A stretch of DNA of 64,000 bases, from the NCBI GenBank assembly GCA_947169155.1, contig CAMVON010000002.1, positions 62,001 through 126,000 of the forward strand, given 5' to 3'. Position 1 is the stretch's first letter; each line of letters starts with the position of its first letter. Shown in pieces: positions 17,931 through 27,655 of this stretch. The translations under genes were made by a program, and so were the position numbers. The DNA is from an uncultured Clostridiaceae bacterium. Lineage in GTDB: Bacteria > Bacillota > Clostridia > TANB77 > CAG-465. The notes below the pieces were generated by a model. That model was not told where the DNA came from and searched no databases. It was given only the letters and a program-made list of their open reading frames with translations.

Positions 17931-17967
17931 TTTAAATTATTTAAACACAGATTTAGACGAGGTAAAA

Positions 17968-18906
17968 ATGGAATTTAAACACAAATCAGTATTATTAGAT
18001 GAATGTATCGAAAATCTCAAAATACGAAAAGATTGTGTATATGTAGACGGCACTTTAGGAGGTGGCGGTCATTCTTATCACATTCTTAAAGCATTGAACG
18101 GAACAGGAATGCTTATTGGTATAGATAGAGATACAGATGCACTTAAAGCTGCATCAGAGAAGTTAAAAGAATTTTCAAACTTCAAAACAGTCCATGATAA
18201 TCATGCAAATATTAAAAACATTCTAGAGAGATTAGAATTATCTGGAGTAGATGGAATACTACTAGATTTAGGCGTTTCATCTTATCAATTAGATGAAGCC
18301 GATCGTGGCTTCAGTTATATGCATGACGCAAAATTAGACATGAGGATGAATAGAGAAGATGAGCTATCTGCTTATGAGGTGGTAAATAACTATTCAGAAG
18401 AAAAACTTTTTAGAATATTTGTAGATTATGGAGAAGAGAAGTTTTCTAGAAGTATTGCAAGAAAAATCTGTCAAAAAAGAGTAGAAAGACCAATTGAAAC
18501 TACTTTTGAATTAGTAGATATTATTAAATCTGCAATGCCATCTAAAGCATTAAATGAAAAACAACATCCTGCTAAACGTGTTTTTCAAGCTATAAGAATC
18601 GAAGTAAATCAAGAACTTGAAAAACTTAAACAAGCAGTTGAAGATAGTATTTTATCTTTAAATGATGGAGGAAGATTATGTATTATTACATTCCACTCAT
18701 TAGAAGATAAAATTGTTAAGCATGCCTATGAGGAAATGGAAGGAAGATGTACATGTCCTCCGGATTTCCCTGTATGTGTATGCGGATATAAATCATACGG
18801 AAAAATAATTAATAAAAAACCTATAACATCAAGTGATGAGGAATTGGAAGAAAACCCAAGAGCTAGAAGTGCGAAACTTCGTGTTTTTGAAAGAATTGTA
18901 AAATAA
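17968..18906 (+). CDS. rsmH: 16S rRNA (cytosine(1402)-N(4))-methyltransferase
   Basis: 312 residues. SAM-dependent methylation of C1402 N4 in the 16S decoding centre. Motifs: HKSVLLDECIENL start, DGTLGGGGHS SAM-binding loop near 28-36, GILLDLGVSSYQLD, RGFSYMHDAKLDMRMN, HPAKRVFQAIRIEVNQEL, and the C-terminal ITFHSLEDKIVKH; a Cys-rich CTCPPDFPVCVCG insert near 265 is common in Firmicutes RsmH. RBS is a modest GACGAGG. It belongs to the mra cluster and precedes ftsL by 68 bp. Confidence 0.97.
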   Translation: MEFKHKSVLLDECIENLKIRKDCVYVDGTLGGGGHSYHILKALNGTGMLIGIDRDTDALKAASEKLKEFSNFKTVHDNHANIKNILERLELSGVDGILLDLGVSSYQLDEADRGFSYMHDAKLDMRMNREDELSAYEVVNNYSEEKLFRIFVDYGEEKFSRSIARKICQKRVERPIETTFELVDIIKSAMPSKALNEKQHPAKRVFQAIRIEVNQELEKLKQAVEDSILSLNDGGRLCIITFHSLEDKIVKHAYEEMEGRCTCPPDFPVCVCGYKSYGKIINKKPITSSDEELEENPRARSAKLRVFERIVK

Positions 18907-18974
18907 TAATAATTGTAGTTTTTGACGTAGTAAAAATAGTAGTAATATAGCCATATAAGGAGGTGAAAGTGTAG

Positions 18975-19472
18975 ATGCCAGCCAGAAAAGTTAGTAATTC
19001 ATATTATGACGGTTCTGCTGCAAGAAAAATATTACCACAAGAAGAAAAAAAGACTCAAAGAAAAAGAAAAGTAAATTCTGCAGCAAAAAGAAAAAATGCT
19101 CTTAAAAGACAGCAAGAGCAAAAAAGAAAAAATGCTCAAATGGTTGCATTTATACTTAGCGGATTTATTATGGCCATAACTATAACTATTAGATTCAGCT
19201 TAATTAATGAAAAGAATCTGCAAGTTCAAAAATTAGTTGGTGACTTACAAACTATATCAAGTCAAGTAGCAACTAGTCAAATTGAAGTAGATCAAAACAC
19301 AGATTTAAATACTATCGAAGCTTATGCAAAACAACAATTAGGAATGCAAAAAGCAGATAGCAGCCAAACTGTATATATAGATACATCTGAATCAATAAAC
19401 AAAGTACAAGTAAATCAAGAAACTACTTTTTGGGATAAAATAATTAGTTATATTAAAGGAATATTTTTATAA
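18975..19472 (+). CDS. ftsL: FtsL-like divisome protein
   Basis: 165 residues. A long basic, Lys/Arg/Gln-rich cytoplasmic N-terminus (1-55), one membrane helix at about 57-78, then a short coiled coil (KNLQVQKLVGDLQTISSQVATSQIEVD) and the pattern TIEAYAKQQLGMQKAD, typical of FtsL/DivIC proteins where the A..LGM segment ends the coiled coil. It would pair with DivIC and FtsQ to activate septal peptidoglycan synthesis. ATG 18975 follows AAGGAGGTG. Position between rsmH and the PBP supports the call although sequence conservation in this family is low. Confidence 0.85.
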   Translation: MPARKVSNSYYDGSAARKILPQEEKKTQRKRKVNSAAKRKNALKRQQEQKRKNAQMVAFILSGFIMAITITIRFSLINEKNLQVQKLVGDLQTISSQVATSQIEVDQNTDLNTIEAYAKQQLGMQKADSSQTVYIDTSESINKVQVNQETTFWDKIISYIKGIFL

Positions 19473-19480
19473 AATTTATG

Positions 19481-19542
19481 AATAACCAAGGCAAATTTTA
19501 AGTATTATGTAGTAGGACTTGAATTGTCTTGGTTATATTTTT
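19481..19542 (+). terminator. Intrinsic attenuator-like hairpin between ftsL and the PBP gene
   Basis: ATAACCAAG-G-CAA pairs with TTG-T-CTTGGTTAT over a ~30 nt loop and is followed by ATTTTTT. It sits within the operon, so it may partly reduce downstream transcription. The PBP start codon is only ~25 bp further on. Confidence 0.55.
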
Positions 19543-19563
19543 TAAATAAAGGAGGTGAGTTTT

Positions 19564-21744
19564 GTGCCGTTTGTTTCAGTTAATACTAGAAGAAGAACAT
19601 TAGTAATGCTAATAGTATGTATGCTTGCAGTAGCAGTATTAATAGCAAGATTAGTATATATACAAATAATTAAAGCAGATTACTATTCACAAAGAGCATA
19701 TACACAACAAACTAGAAGTAAAAAAGTTGAAGCAAAACGTGGAACAATTTATGACACAACAGGTGAAAGAATACTTGCTCAAAGTATTTCTACAAATGTT
19801 ATAAATGCAGTTCCAAACAACATACCTCAAGAAAAAAGAGAAGAAGTTGCAACAAAACTTGCTGAGATTTTAGAAGATAATAAAGATTCAATACTTGCTA
19901 AACTTAATACAAACACAGCAAGTATAGTAATAGCATCAAAAGTTAATCAAGACAAATCTAGTAAAATACTAAAATATATAAGTGATTCAAAAATAGATGG
20001 AATTAGTGTAGACGAGGAAATGACTAGAGTATATCCTTATGGAACTATGCTTTCACATGTAATAGGATTTGTAGGAAAAGATAGTCAAGGTCTTGCTGGA
20101 ATTGAAGCATATTATGATGAAGAACTTGCAGGTATTCCAGGAAAAATAGTAGCTTCTTTTGATGTCGGAGGACGTGCAACTCCATATACTCAAGAACAAT
20201 ATATAGCTGCAGAAGATGGTAAAGATATAGTATTAACTATAGATTCATCAATTCAATCTATTGCAGAAAAATATTTAGCAAAAACAGTAGTAGAAAACAT
20301 AGCAGAATATGGTAGTATAGTAATTATGAGACCACAAACAGGTGAAGTTTTAGCTATGGCAAACTATCCAACTTTTGATCCTAATGATCCATTTACTCCA
20401 AATACTCAAGAGTTAAAGGATGCATGGGAGACAATGAGTGCACAAGATAGAAGTGCAGCACTAAACCAAATGTGGAGAAACAAAGCAATATCAGATACTC
20501 AAGAGCCAGGTTCTACATTTAAGCTAATTACTTCTGTTGCAGCATTAGAGGAAAATATAGTAAATTTAGATGATCAAGTTTTTTATTGCCAAGGTTATGT
20601 GCAAGTAGGAAAATGGGAGATAAAATGTTGGAGACATTATAATCCACATGGAGCAGAATCACTTCGTGAAGGAATAATGAATTCATGTAACCCTGTATTT
20701 ATGCAAGTATCAAGCAAAATGGGAATACCTGCATTTGTAAAATATATAAAAGCGTTTAACTTAGATTCAAGAACTGGAATAGATTTACCAGGTGAAGCAA
20801 CAGGTATTATGCATGACTCAAATAACATGACAGATGTTGACCTAGCAACTTCATCATTTGGTCAAACAATTCAAATAACAACATTACAAACAGCTGTAAA
20901 CTATTGTGCAGTTGCAAATGGAGGATATTTAGTTCAACCATATATAGTTCGTGAAATTAAAAGTGGTGAAGGAAACTATGACAAACAAATAGAATCTAAA
21001 GTATTAAAGCAAATTATGTCTGAATCTACTGCATCTTCACTTATGAGTGCATTAGTAGATACAGTAAATTATGGTACTGCAAAGTCTGGTAAAATATCAG
21101 ATTATCAAATTGCAGGTAAAACAGCTACAGGTGAAAATGGAAGAGGAGACAATATGAAATACCTAGCAGGTTATGTGGGTATTGCTCCTGCATCAAATCC
21201 TGAAATAGTTGTTATGATGAATGTTTTTGATCCTAAAGGACCACTTGGAAATGGAGGCTCTACAGTCTGCGGACCAGTTGTAGGTTCAATTATAGACGAA
21301 GTACTAAAATATATGGATGTTCAAACAGACTACACTGTAGCTCAAGCAGAGAAAAATGTAATAGTAATACCAAATGTTGTAGGTATGACTTATGCCCAAG
21401 CAAGAGATACATTAAGTGCTTCTGGATTTAATATTAGTCCATCTGCAGATTTTGCAGATGATACAATAATAACAAATCAAGTTCCAAAATCTGGTGCAGC
21501 TTTAGAATCAGGCTCTATAGTTGCAGTATACAAAGATGGAGATGAGGCACAAAAGGTTGAAGTACCAGATGTAAGAAGCTATGGATATATAGATGCAAAA
21601 GATATATTCAATGCTGCTGGACTTAATGTAAGAATTGAAGGAACAGGTTACGTTTTAACACAAGATGTAACACCTTACCAGCAAATAGATAAAGGCTCAA
21701 TTGTAACCTTAAAATGTGTAGATGATATTAACGAATTACCATAG
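19564..21744 (+). CDS. spoVD: Penicillin-binding transpeptidase with PASTA domains (FtsI/SpoVD type)
   Basis: 726 residues from GTG 19564; the track's GTG at 19555 lies inside the AAAGGAGG site. Short cytoplasmic tail, one membrane helix (about 10-35), dimerisation domain, then transpeptidase with S317-T-F-K (SxxK), SCN at 374-376 (SxN) and K519-T-A (KTG variant). Two C-terminal PASTA modules (IPNVVGMTYAQARDTL and VPDVRSYGYIDAKDIF) bind peptidoglycan. It cross-links septal, and possibly spore cortex, peptidoglycan as partner of the SEDS protein FtsW encoded downstream. Clostridia often have one such gene here, so division and sporulation roles cannot be separated from sequence. Confidence 0.93.
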   Translation: MPFVSVNTRRRTLVMLIVCMLAVAVLIARLVYIQIIKADYYSQRAYTQQTRSKKVEAKRGTIYDTTGERILAQSISTNVINAVPNNIPQEKREEVATKLAEILEDNKDSILAKLNTNTASIVIASKVNQDKSSKILKYISDSKIDGISVDEEMTRVYPYGTMLSHVIGFVGKDSQGLAGIEAYYDEELAGIPGKIVASFDVGGRATPYTQEQYIAAEDGKDIVLTIDSSIQSIAEKYLAKTVVENIAEYGSIVIMRPQTGEVLAMANYPTFDPNDPFTPNTQELKDAWETMSAQDRSAALNQMWRNKAISDTQEPGSTFKLITSVAALEENIVNLDDQVFYCQGYVQVGKWEIKCWRHYNPHGAESLREGIMNSCNPVFMQVSSKMGIPAFVKYIKAFNLDSRTGIDLPGEATGIMHDSNNMTDVDLATSSFGQTIQITTLQTAVNYCAVANGGYLVQPYIVREIKSGEGNYDKQIESKVLKQIMSESTASSLMSALVDTVNYGTAKSGKISDYQIAGKTATGENGRGDNMKYLAGYVGIAPASNPEIVVMMNVFDPKGPLGNGGSTVCGPVVGSIIDEVLKYMDVQTDYTVAQAEKNVIVIPNVVGMTYAQARDTLSASGFNISPSADFADDTIITNQVPKSGAALESGSIVAVYKDGDEAQKVEVPDVRSYGYIDAKDIFNAAGLNVRIEGTGYVLTQDVTPYQQIDKGSIVTLKCVDDINELP

Positions 21745-21753
21745 CGTTTTTCG

Positions 21754-21782
21754 TTGAAATATATAGCTTTTTATGATATAAT
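21754..21782 (+). promoter_or_regulatory. Internal promoter before murE
   Basis: TTGAAA and TATAAT with 17 bp spacing lie in the 62 bp gap between the PBP gene and murE, 25 bp before the murE ATG. It allows the precursor-synthesis half of the cluster to be expressed separately from the mraZ promoter. Confidence 0.7.
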
Positions 21783-21806
21783 AATTTACCAGAATGGAGG
21801 CTTATT

Positions 21807-23270
21807 ATGCTTTTACAATATTTATTAGAAGATTTAACAAATGTTGAAATTAGTGGTGACACAAACCAAGAAATTAACAAAATAGAATATGACTCTAAAA
21901 AAATAGAAAAAGGCGATGTGTTTGTTGCAATAAACGGATACAAAGAAGATGGAAAAGAGTATATAGACGAAGCAATAAAAAGAGGTGCTGTTGCTGTAGT
22001 CTATGAGGGAGAAACACAAAAAAGAGAAAACGTAACATATATAAAAGTAGAAGATGCAAGAATTACATTAGCACAAATGGCTGCACAATACTATGGTCAT
22101 CCTGCTCGTAAACTAAAAATTATAGGTGTAACTGGTACAAAAGGAAAAACAACTACAACTTATATGATTAGAGATATAATGCTTGCTTCAGGAAAGAAAA
22201 TAGGAATGATAGGTACAGTATGTAATACTTATGCAGATGTAAAAGAAGAGGCAACCAAAACATCTCCTGAATCTTTAGATTTGCAAGCACTACTTGCAAG
22301 AATGGTAGAAAAAGAAATGGAATATGTTGTAATGGAAGTATCTTCTCATGCACTAGCTTTAAATAGAGTATACGGAATTAAATTTATAGTTGGTGTATTT
22401 ACAAATCTATCTGAAGAACATTTAGATTTCCATGAAACAATGGATAATTACTTAAATGCAAAAGCAAAATTATTTGAAATGTCAGACTTTGCTATAGTTA
22501 ATGGAGATGATATTTATGCTCCAAGACTATTAAAGATGATAGAAGGTAAAAAAGCCACATATGGATTAGACAATGCAGTAGACTTTACAGCAACAGATGT
22601 TAGAGTAAATCCATCATATGTAGAATTTAAAATGTATGTAAATAAAATGGTAGAAACAATTAGAATTAATATACCAGGAAGATATACAGTATATAATGCA
22701 TTAGCTGCAATAGGTGTAACAAGTTTATTTGGTGCACAAATGGATGCAATTATCGGAGCACTTGGAGCTTTAAGAGTTCCTGGAAGAAGTGAAGTAGTAG
22801 ATATAAATAAGACATTCACTGTAATTGTAGATTATGCACACACACCATCAAGCTTAGAAGCAGTTATTACATCTGCAAAAAAATATACTAAAGGAAGAAT
22901 AATAGTAGTATTTGGATGCGGTGGTAATAGAGATAAAGAAAAACGTGCTAAAATGGGTGAAATTGCAGGTCGTTTAGCAGACTTCACTGTAATTACAACA
23001 GATAATCCAAGAGATGAAAAACCTGCAGAAATAATTGCAGATATTGAACTTGGAATGAAACAGACAAGAGGACTATACAAAGCAATAGAAAACAGACGTC
23101 AAGCTATAAAATTTGCTATGAGAATAGCTTGGAAAAGTGATGTAATTATCATTGCTGGCAAAGGTCATGAAAAATATCAAGAAATAGAAAATGGAAAAAG
23201 ATTATTCTTTGATGATAAAGAAATAGTTAAGAAAATTGCAGAGGAAATGCCAGATAAAAATATACAATAA
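21807..23270 (+). CDS. murE: UDP-MurNAc-tripeptide synthetase (meso-diaminopimelate adding)
   Basis: 487-residue Mur ligase that adds the third residue to UDP-MurNAc-L-Ala-D-Glu using ATP. The P-loop GVTGTKGKTTT starts near 107, and D399-N-P-R is the DNPR motif that reads meso-diaminopimelate; lysine enzymes differ there. Other motifs are TSPESLDLQ, EVSSHAL, FTNLSEEHLDFH and the carbamylated-lysine region. RBS GGAGG. mraY follows 15 bp later. The usual next enzymes murF and murD are absent from this cluster. Confidence 0.97.
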   Translation: MLLQYLLEDLTNVEISGDTNQEINKIEYDSKKIEKGDVFVAINGYKEDGKEYIDEAIKRGAVAVVYEGETQKRENVTYIKVEDARITLAQMAAQYYGHPARKLKIIGVTGTKGKTTTTYMIRDIMLASGKKIGMIGTVCNTYADVKEEATKTSPESLDLQALLARMVEKEMEYVVMEVSSHALALNRVYGIKFIVGVFTNLSEEHLDFHETMDNYLNAKAKLFEMSDFAIVNGDDIYAPRLLKMIEGKKATYGLDNAVDFTATDVRVNPSYVEFKMYVNKMVETIRINIPGRYTVYNALAAIGVTSLFGAQMDAIIGALGALRVPGRSEVVDINKTFTVIVDYAHTPSSLEAVITSAKKYTKGRIIVVFGCGGNRDKEKRAKMGEIAGRLADFTVITTDNPRDEKPAEIIADIELGMKQTRGLYKAIENRRQAIKFAMRIAWKSDVIIIAGKGHEKYQEIENGKRLFFDDKEIVKKIAEEMPDKNIQ

Positions 23271-23285
23271 ACGGGGAGATAAAAA

Positions 23286-24242
23286 ATGAATATACAAACC
23301 ACATTATTATTTGTGTCATTTGTAGCAACAGTAATATTAGGACTTATTGTTGTTCCAATACTTAAAAAGAAAAAAATAGGTCAAGTAGTTAGAGAAGAAG
23401 GACCTAAATCACATTTACAAAAAAATGGTACTCCTATTATGGGTGGAGTAATAATGTTAGTAGTAATTAATGCTATACTAGCATTCTTTGTTAAAGATAA
23501 TCCAATACTTGTTTTACCAATGGTAGCAACTATAGGATTTGGAATTATAGGATTTATAGATGATTTTAAAAAACTATATTTACAAGATCCTGAAGGAATA
23601 TCACCAAAAGCTAAAATGTTAGGATTATTTATTGTAACAACCGCACTATTAGTTTTATACTTAATTGTATTTAAACTTGGTACAACAACAATAATACCTT
23701 TAATAAATCAACCAATAACTTTAGCCATACCTGTATTCATATTATTTATTGCATTTATTCTTTTAGGAACTACAAATGCAGTAAATCTTACAGATGGTCT
23801 AGATGGTTTAGCAACAGGTGTTGTAGCAATTATTATGACATTCTTTACATTAGTTGCTCTAAAACAACAAAATTATGAAATGGTTGTATTTTCATCTACA
23901 GTTGCAGGATCTTGCTTAGGATTTTTAATATTTAATATGCACCCTGCAAAAGTATTTATGGGAGATACAGGATCTCTAGCACTTGGCGGCGCAGTAGCAA
24001 TTTCTGCTATATGCTTAAAAATGCCATTAATACTTGCACTTGTTGCATTAGTATGTATTGTAGATACAATTTCTGTAATGCTACAAGTTGTATATTATAA
24101 AGTTACAAAAGGAAAGAGACTATTTAAAATGGCACCTTTCCATCACCACTTAGAACTAAGTGGATATAAAGAAACAACAGTTGTACTAATATTTTGGTTA
24201 ATAACACTAATTTGTTGTATAATTGGTTATTTTATTGTTTAA
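23286..24242 (+). CDS. mraY: Phospho-N-acetylmuramoyl-pentapeptide-transferase
   Basis: 318 residues, about ten membrane helices. Transfers phospho-MurNAc-pentapeptide to undecaprenyl phosphate, giving lipid I. Signature segments: GTPIMGG near the N-terminus, IGFIDDFKKL with the catalytic DD pair, NAVNLTDGLDGLATG, FMGDTGSLALGG and the HHHLELSGYKE loop. RBS ACGGGGAG. It lies between murE and ftsW, in the place where murD would separate them in many genomes. Confidence 0.97.
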   Translation: MNIQTTLLFVSFVATVILGLIVVPILKKKKIGQVVREEGPKSHLQKNGTPIMGGVIMLVVINAILAFFVKDNPILVLPMVATIGFGIIGFIDDFKKLYLQDPEGISPKAKMLGLFIVTTALLVLYLIVFKLGTTTIIPLINQPITLAIPVFILFIAFILLGTTNAVNLTDGLDGLATGVVAIIMTFFTLVALKQQNYEMVVFSSTVAGSCLGFLIFNMHPAKVFMGDTGSLALGGAVAISAICLKMPLILALVALVCIVDTISVMLQVVYYKVTKGKRLFKMAPFHHHLELSGYKETTVVLIFWLITLICCIIGYFIV

Positions 24243-24277
24243 GTAAAAAAATAAATTTAAATATATAGAGGTTATGA

Positions 24278-25417
24278 ATGAAAAAAATAGAGGTTAAGAA
24301 AGCAGGTCTTGGAAATATGGACTTTGGAATGTTTGCCTTAACTATAACACTTTTGTGTATTGGTTTAGTAATGGTAGCATCTGCTAGTTCATATCATGCA
24401 CTATACTATTATGGGGATAGTAATTATCTATTTATTAGACAATTAGTATTTGGTGTAATTGGTACAGTAGCAATGATTATTATTTCTAAAATAGACTATA
24501 GAAAATATAAAAGATGGAGTTATATAGGTTTTGCACTTGCTGCTATATTATTACTACTAGTACTAACACCACTAGGTAGAACAGCAAATGGTGCTAAAAG
24601 ATGGTTAGGATTTGGAATATTAAGATTTCAACCATCTGAAATAATGAAACCAATGCTTGTACTTGCAATAGCTACATATTTATCTAGAAATACTAAGAAA
24701 ATAAAAGATATTAAAGGATACATTGTCCCACTAATTATGCTACTTATAGTTGGATTACTTATGTATTTCCAAAAGCATATGAGTGGACTCTTAGTTCTTG
24801 GAGTTGCAGCATTATCTGTAATATTTACAAGTGGAATAAAGCTCAACTTTAAAACTATAATAGCTATTGTATTAATTGTTGCACTAGCTGTAACAGCTTT
24901 CATAACCGCAGATAAATTTAGATTACAAAGAATTTTTTCATTTATGAATCCAGAACAAGACATACTAGATGGTAACTGGCAACCAGCTCAAAGTTTATAT
25001 GCTATAGGATCTGGTGGACTATTTGGTATGGGACTTGGTCAAAGTAGAGAAAAATATTTGTGGCTCCCAGAGGCCCAGAACGACTTCATATTCTCAATTC
25101 TTGCAGAGGAATTAGGATTTGTAGGAGCCGTATCAGTAGTATTGTTATTTACTTTATTCATATTTAGAGGATATAGAATTGCAATGACTTGTAAAGATTT
25201 CTATGGCTCAATGATAGCAGCCGGTATTACAAGTATTTTTGCATTGCAGTTCATAATAAATATAGCAGTTGTAACCTGTACGATACCAGTAACAGGTATG
25301 CCACTTCCATTCTTTAGTTATGGTGGTACATCATTATTTATCAACTTATGTTCAATGGGAATCGTACTAAATATTTCAAAAAATTGTAACAAGGTTGCAG
25401 ATACAAGAGAGGAGTAA
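24278..25417 (+). CDS. ftsW: SEDS lipid II polymerase FtsW
   Basis: 379 residues, ~10 membrane helices. Shows SEDS hallmarks: GLVMVASASSY, GRTANGAKRWLGFGILRFQPSE, FQKHMSGLLVLG, LPEAQNDFIFSILAEELGFVG (catalytic Asp in the extracytoplasmic loop) and TGMPLPFFSYGGTS. It polymerises lipid II with the class B PBP encoded upstream. Placement in the division cluster favours FtsW over RodA. Its end overlaps the track's extended murG ORF but not the real murG start. Confidence 0.93.
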   Translation: MKKIEVKKAGLGNMDFGMFALTITLLCIGLVMVASASSYHALYYYGDSNYLFIRQLVFGVIGTVAMIIISKIDYRKYKRWSYIGFALAAILLLLVLTPLGRTANGAKRWLGFGILRFQPSEIMKPMLVLAIATYLSRNTKKIKDIKGYIVPLIMLLIVGLLMYFQKHMSGLLVLGVAALSVIFTSGIKLNFKTIIAIVLIVALAVTAFITADKFRLQRIFSFMNPEQDILDGNWQPAQSLYAIGSGGLFGMGLGQSREKYLWLPEAQNDFIFSILAEELGFVGAVSVVLLFTLFIFRGYRIAMTCKDFYGSMIAAGITSIFALQFIINIAVVTCTIPVTGMPLPFFSYGGTSLFINLCSMGIVLNISKNCNKVADTREE

Positions 25418-25421
25418 TACT

Positions 25422-26534
25422 ATGAAAGTACTTTTTGCATGTGCAGGTACAGGAGGACACATTAATCCCGCAATTGCAATGGCAAATATTGTAGTAAAAA
25501 ATGAACCAGATAGCCAAATACTTTTTGTAGGAACTGAGACAGGTTTAGAAAATAAACTAGTAGCAAATGCAGGATATGAGATAAGACATATAAGAACAGG
25601 AAAAATAATAAGAGAATTAACTCTTAAAAACTTTGCACAACTAATTCATGCTTACCAAGGAATTGGAGATGCAAAAAGACTACTAAAAGAGTTTAAACCA
25701 GATATAGTGATAGGAACAGGAGGATATATTTGTGGCCCTGTAATGAAAGCTGCATCAAAATTAAAAATCCCATATTTCCTACATGAATCAAATGCATTTC
25801 CTGGCGTATCTGTAAAGCTTCTTGCAAAAAATGCAAAAGCCGTTATGGTTGGTTTTGAAGATGCAAAGCAAAGATTAAATCCTAAAGCTAATGTAGTATA
25901 TACTGGAACTCCAGCAAAGTTTACAGAAGAAGATATTCAAAAATTAGATAAAGAAGAATGTTTGAAAGAATTAGGATTAGATAATATAAATAAGAAAATA
26001 GTATTAGTAACTTGTGGAAGTCAAGGTGCTAAAAGAATTAATGAAGTGCTTCTAGATATGATAAAAAAATATCAAGATGAGAAAGTATATTATATTCTAG
26101 TTACTGGAGATAAAAACTATGATGAAGTGCTTGAAATAAAGAAAAATATAGAAAAAGAAATAGGAAAAAGTCTAGACGAATACATTAAACTTGAAAAATT
26201 CATTTTCAATATGGATAAAATGTATAAAGTTGCAGACTTTTGTATAACACGTGCAGGAGCTATGACTATTAGTGAGTTAAGCTTAGCACATAAGCCATCT
26301 ATATTAATCCCACTTCCAACAGCAGCAGAAAATCATCAATTTTTCAATGCCAAAGTATTAGAAGATGTTAATGCTGCAATATTAATAGAACAGAAGGATT
26401 TAACTATAGATAGTTTAAATGATGCAGTAGCAAAAATAATAGAAGGAGAAAATGCCAAACTAATGGGAGAAAATGCATCAAAAGTAATTGTAAAAGATGT
26501 AGAGAAAAATATATATAATTGTATTAAAAAGTAG
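25422..26534 (+). CDS. murG: UDP-GlcNAc: lipid I GlcNAc transferase
   Basis: 370 residues from ATG 25422 (RBS AGAGGAG just upstream); the extra N-terminus in the track lies in the ftsW tail. GT28 family peripheral membrane enzyme making lipid II. The glycine-rich GTGGHINPA loop at 9-17, HESNAFPG, GSQGAKRIN and the donor-site segment RAGAMTISELSL with PLPTAAENHQ are all present. Only 4 bp separate it from ftsW, indicating translational coupling. Confidence 0.96.
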   Translation: MKVLFACAGTGGHINPAIAMANIVVKNEPDSQILFVGTETGLENKLVANAGYEIRHIRTGKIIRELTLKNFAQLIHAYQGIGDAKRLLKEFKPDIVIGTGGYICGPVMKAASKLKIPYFLHESNAFPGVSVKLLAKNAKAVMVGFEDAKQRLNPKANVVYTGTPAKFTEEDIQKLDKEECLKELGLDNINKKIVLVTCGSQGAKRINEVLLDMIKKYQDEKVYYILVTGDKNYDEVLEIKKNIEKEIGKSLDEYIKLEKFIFNMDKMYKVADFCITRAGAMTISELSLAHKPSILIPLPTAAENHQFFNAKVLEDVNAAILIEQKDLTIDSLNDAVAKIIEGENAKLMGENASKVIVKDVEKNIYNCIKK

Positions 26535-26543
26535 GTGATATGT

Positions 26544-27641
26544 GTGAAAAGTAGTGGGACAGGCAAGACTAAAAAAGTAACAAATAAAAAAACTACTAAA
26601 AAAGTTAGTACTAGTCCTTCTAGTTCTAACACAAAAAAGAAAACTCAAGTAAAACAAAAAATAAAGCCTAGCAATAAAGTACAAACAACAAAAAAAGTAG
26701 TTAAACAACCTCAAAAACAGGTAAAGAAAAAACAAGTTGTACGTACAAATAATCACAGTGCAAAAAGCAATGTAAGACTTAAATCAACAGATGATATGGA
26801 ATATGTTCCATTTTTAGATGGTGAAAATAAAATAGAGCAAGTAAATATAAACTCATTAATGATGGTTGCACCAGATGAGGATGAGGTAGAGGATTTAGAT
26901 GCTCAAAAACCTAAAAAGAAAATTAAGCCAATGGCAATTATTAAATTTTGTATATTTATTGGTTTATTAATAGGTCTAGGATATATACTATTTACAAATG
27001 ATACTTTTAATCTTGAAACTATCAGTGTAAAAGGTAATGAAAAGTATACTGAACAAGATATAATCGGAAAAATAGATTTAAAAGTTGGAGAAAATGTATT
27101 TAAACAATTAATACTTTCAGATAGATATGCAATTGATCTTGCATATGTTTCAAAAGTAAGTTATGGATATGTATTTCCAAACTCTATTGTAGTTAAAGTA
27201 AAAGAAAGATATCCAGCATATATTGCAAAAGATAAAACAAGTGGAAAGTATTATAAATTGGACAATGAAGGTTATTTACTAGAAGAATGTGATTTATCCC
27301 TAAAAAAAGAAGAACTAATTGTTGAAGGTTTTGATTTTGGACAGGCACCACAGCTTGGTAAAAAAATAGATGAGTCTTATGTAAAAAAAATCGAAACATA
27401 TAATAAAATAAAGACATTACTTAAAGAGTATGGAATTCAAGGAGAAGTAACTAACGTTAGATTCAATGCTTCCTTGACAATAGTGACTCTAGATGGTAAA
27501 CTTAAAATAACTTTTGCAAATGATTCAAACCTAGAATATAAAGTTTCATTTTTAAAAAGTATAATTAAAAATAATGGAGGAGAAGTGGAAGGCTCTATAG
27601 ATATGAGTGTAGAAAATCCAGTCTACTCAAAATATAATTAA
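26544..27641 (+). CDS. ftsQ: Divisome protein FtsQ/DivIB
   Basis: About 365 residues from GTG 26544, which has TAGGTGAT upstream; the track GTG at 26535 abuts the murG stop with no ribosome site. A very basic, Thr/Lys/Gln-rich cytoplasmic tail (1-130, low complexity) is followed by one membrane helix near 135-152, a POTRA domain (FNLETISVKGNEKYTEQDI) and the beta domain (VKVKERYPAYIA). It scaffolds FtsL/DivIC in septum formation. The long charged tail is unusual in size but likely disordered. Confidence 0.88.
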   Translation: MKSSGTGKTKKVTNKKTTKKVSTSPSSSNTKKKTQVKQKIKPSNKVQTTKKVVKQPQKQVKKKQVVRTNNHSAKSNVRLKSTDDMEYVPFLDGENKIEQVNINSLMMVAPDEDEVEDLDAQKPKKKIKPMAIIKFCIFIGLLIGLGYILFTNDTFNLETISVKGNEKYTEQDIIGKIDLKVGENVFKQLILSDRYAIDLAYVSKVSYGYVFPNSIVVKVKERYPAYIAKDKTSGKYYKLDNEGYLLEECDLSLKKEELIVEGFDFGQAPQLGKKIDESYVKKIETYNKIKTLLKEYGIQGEVTNVRFNASLTIVTLDGKLKITFANDSNLEYKVSFLKSIIKNNGGEVEGSIDMSVENPVYSKYN

Positions 27642-27655
27642 GGAGTTGGAAAAAC

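Noticed and set aside
19555-19563. GTG start of the PBP ORF in the track
   Set aside because: It lies inside the Shine-Dalgarno sequence; GTG 19564 is correctly spaced.
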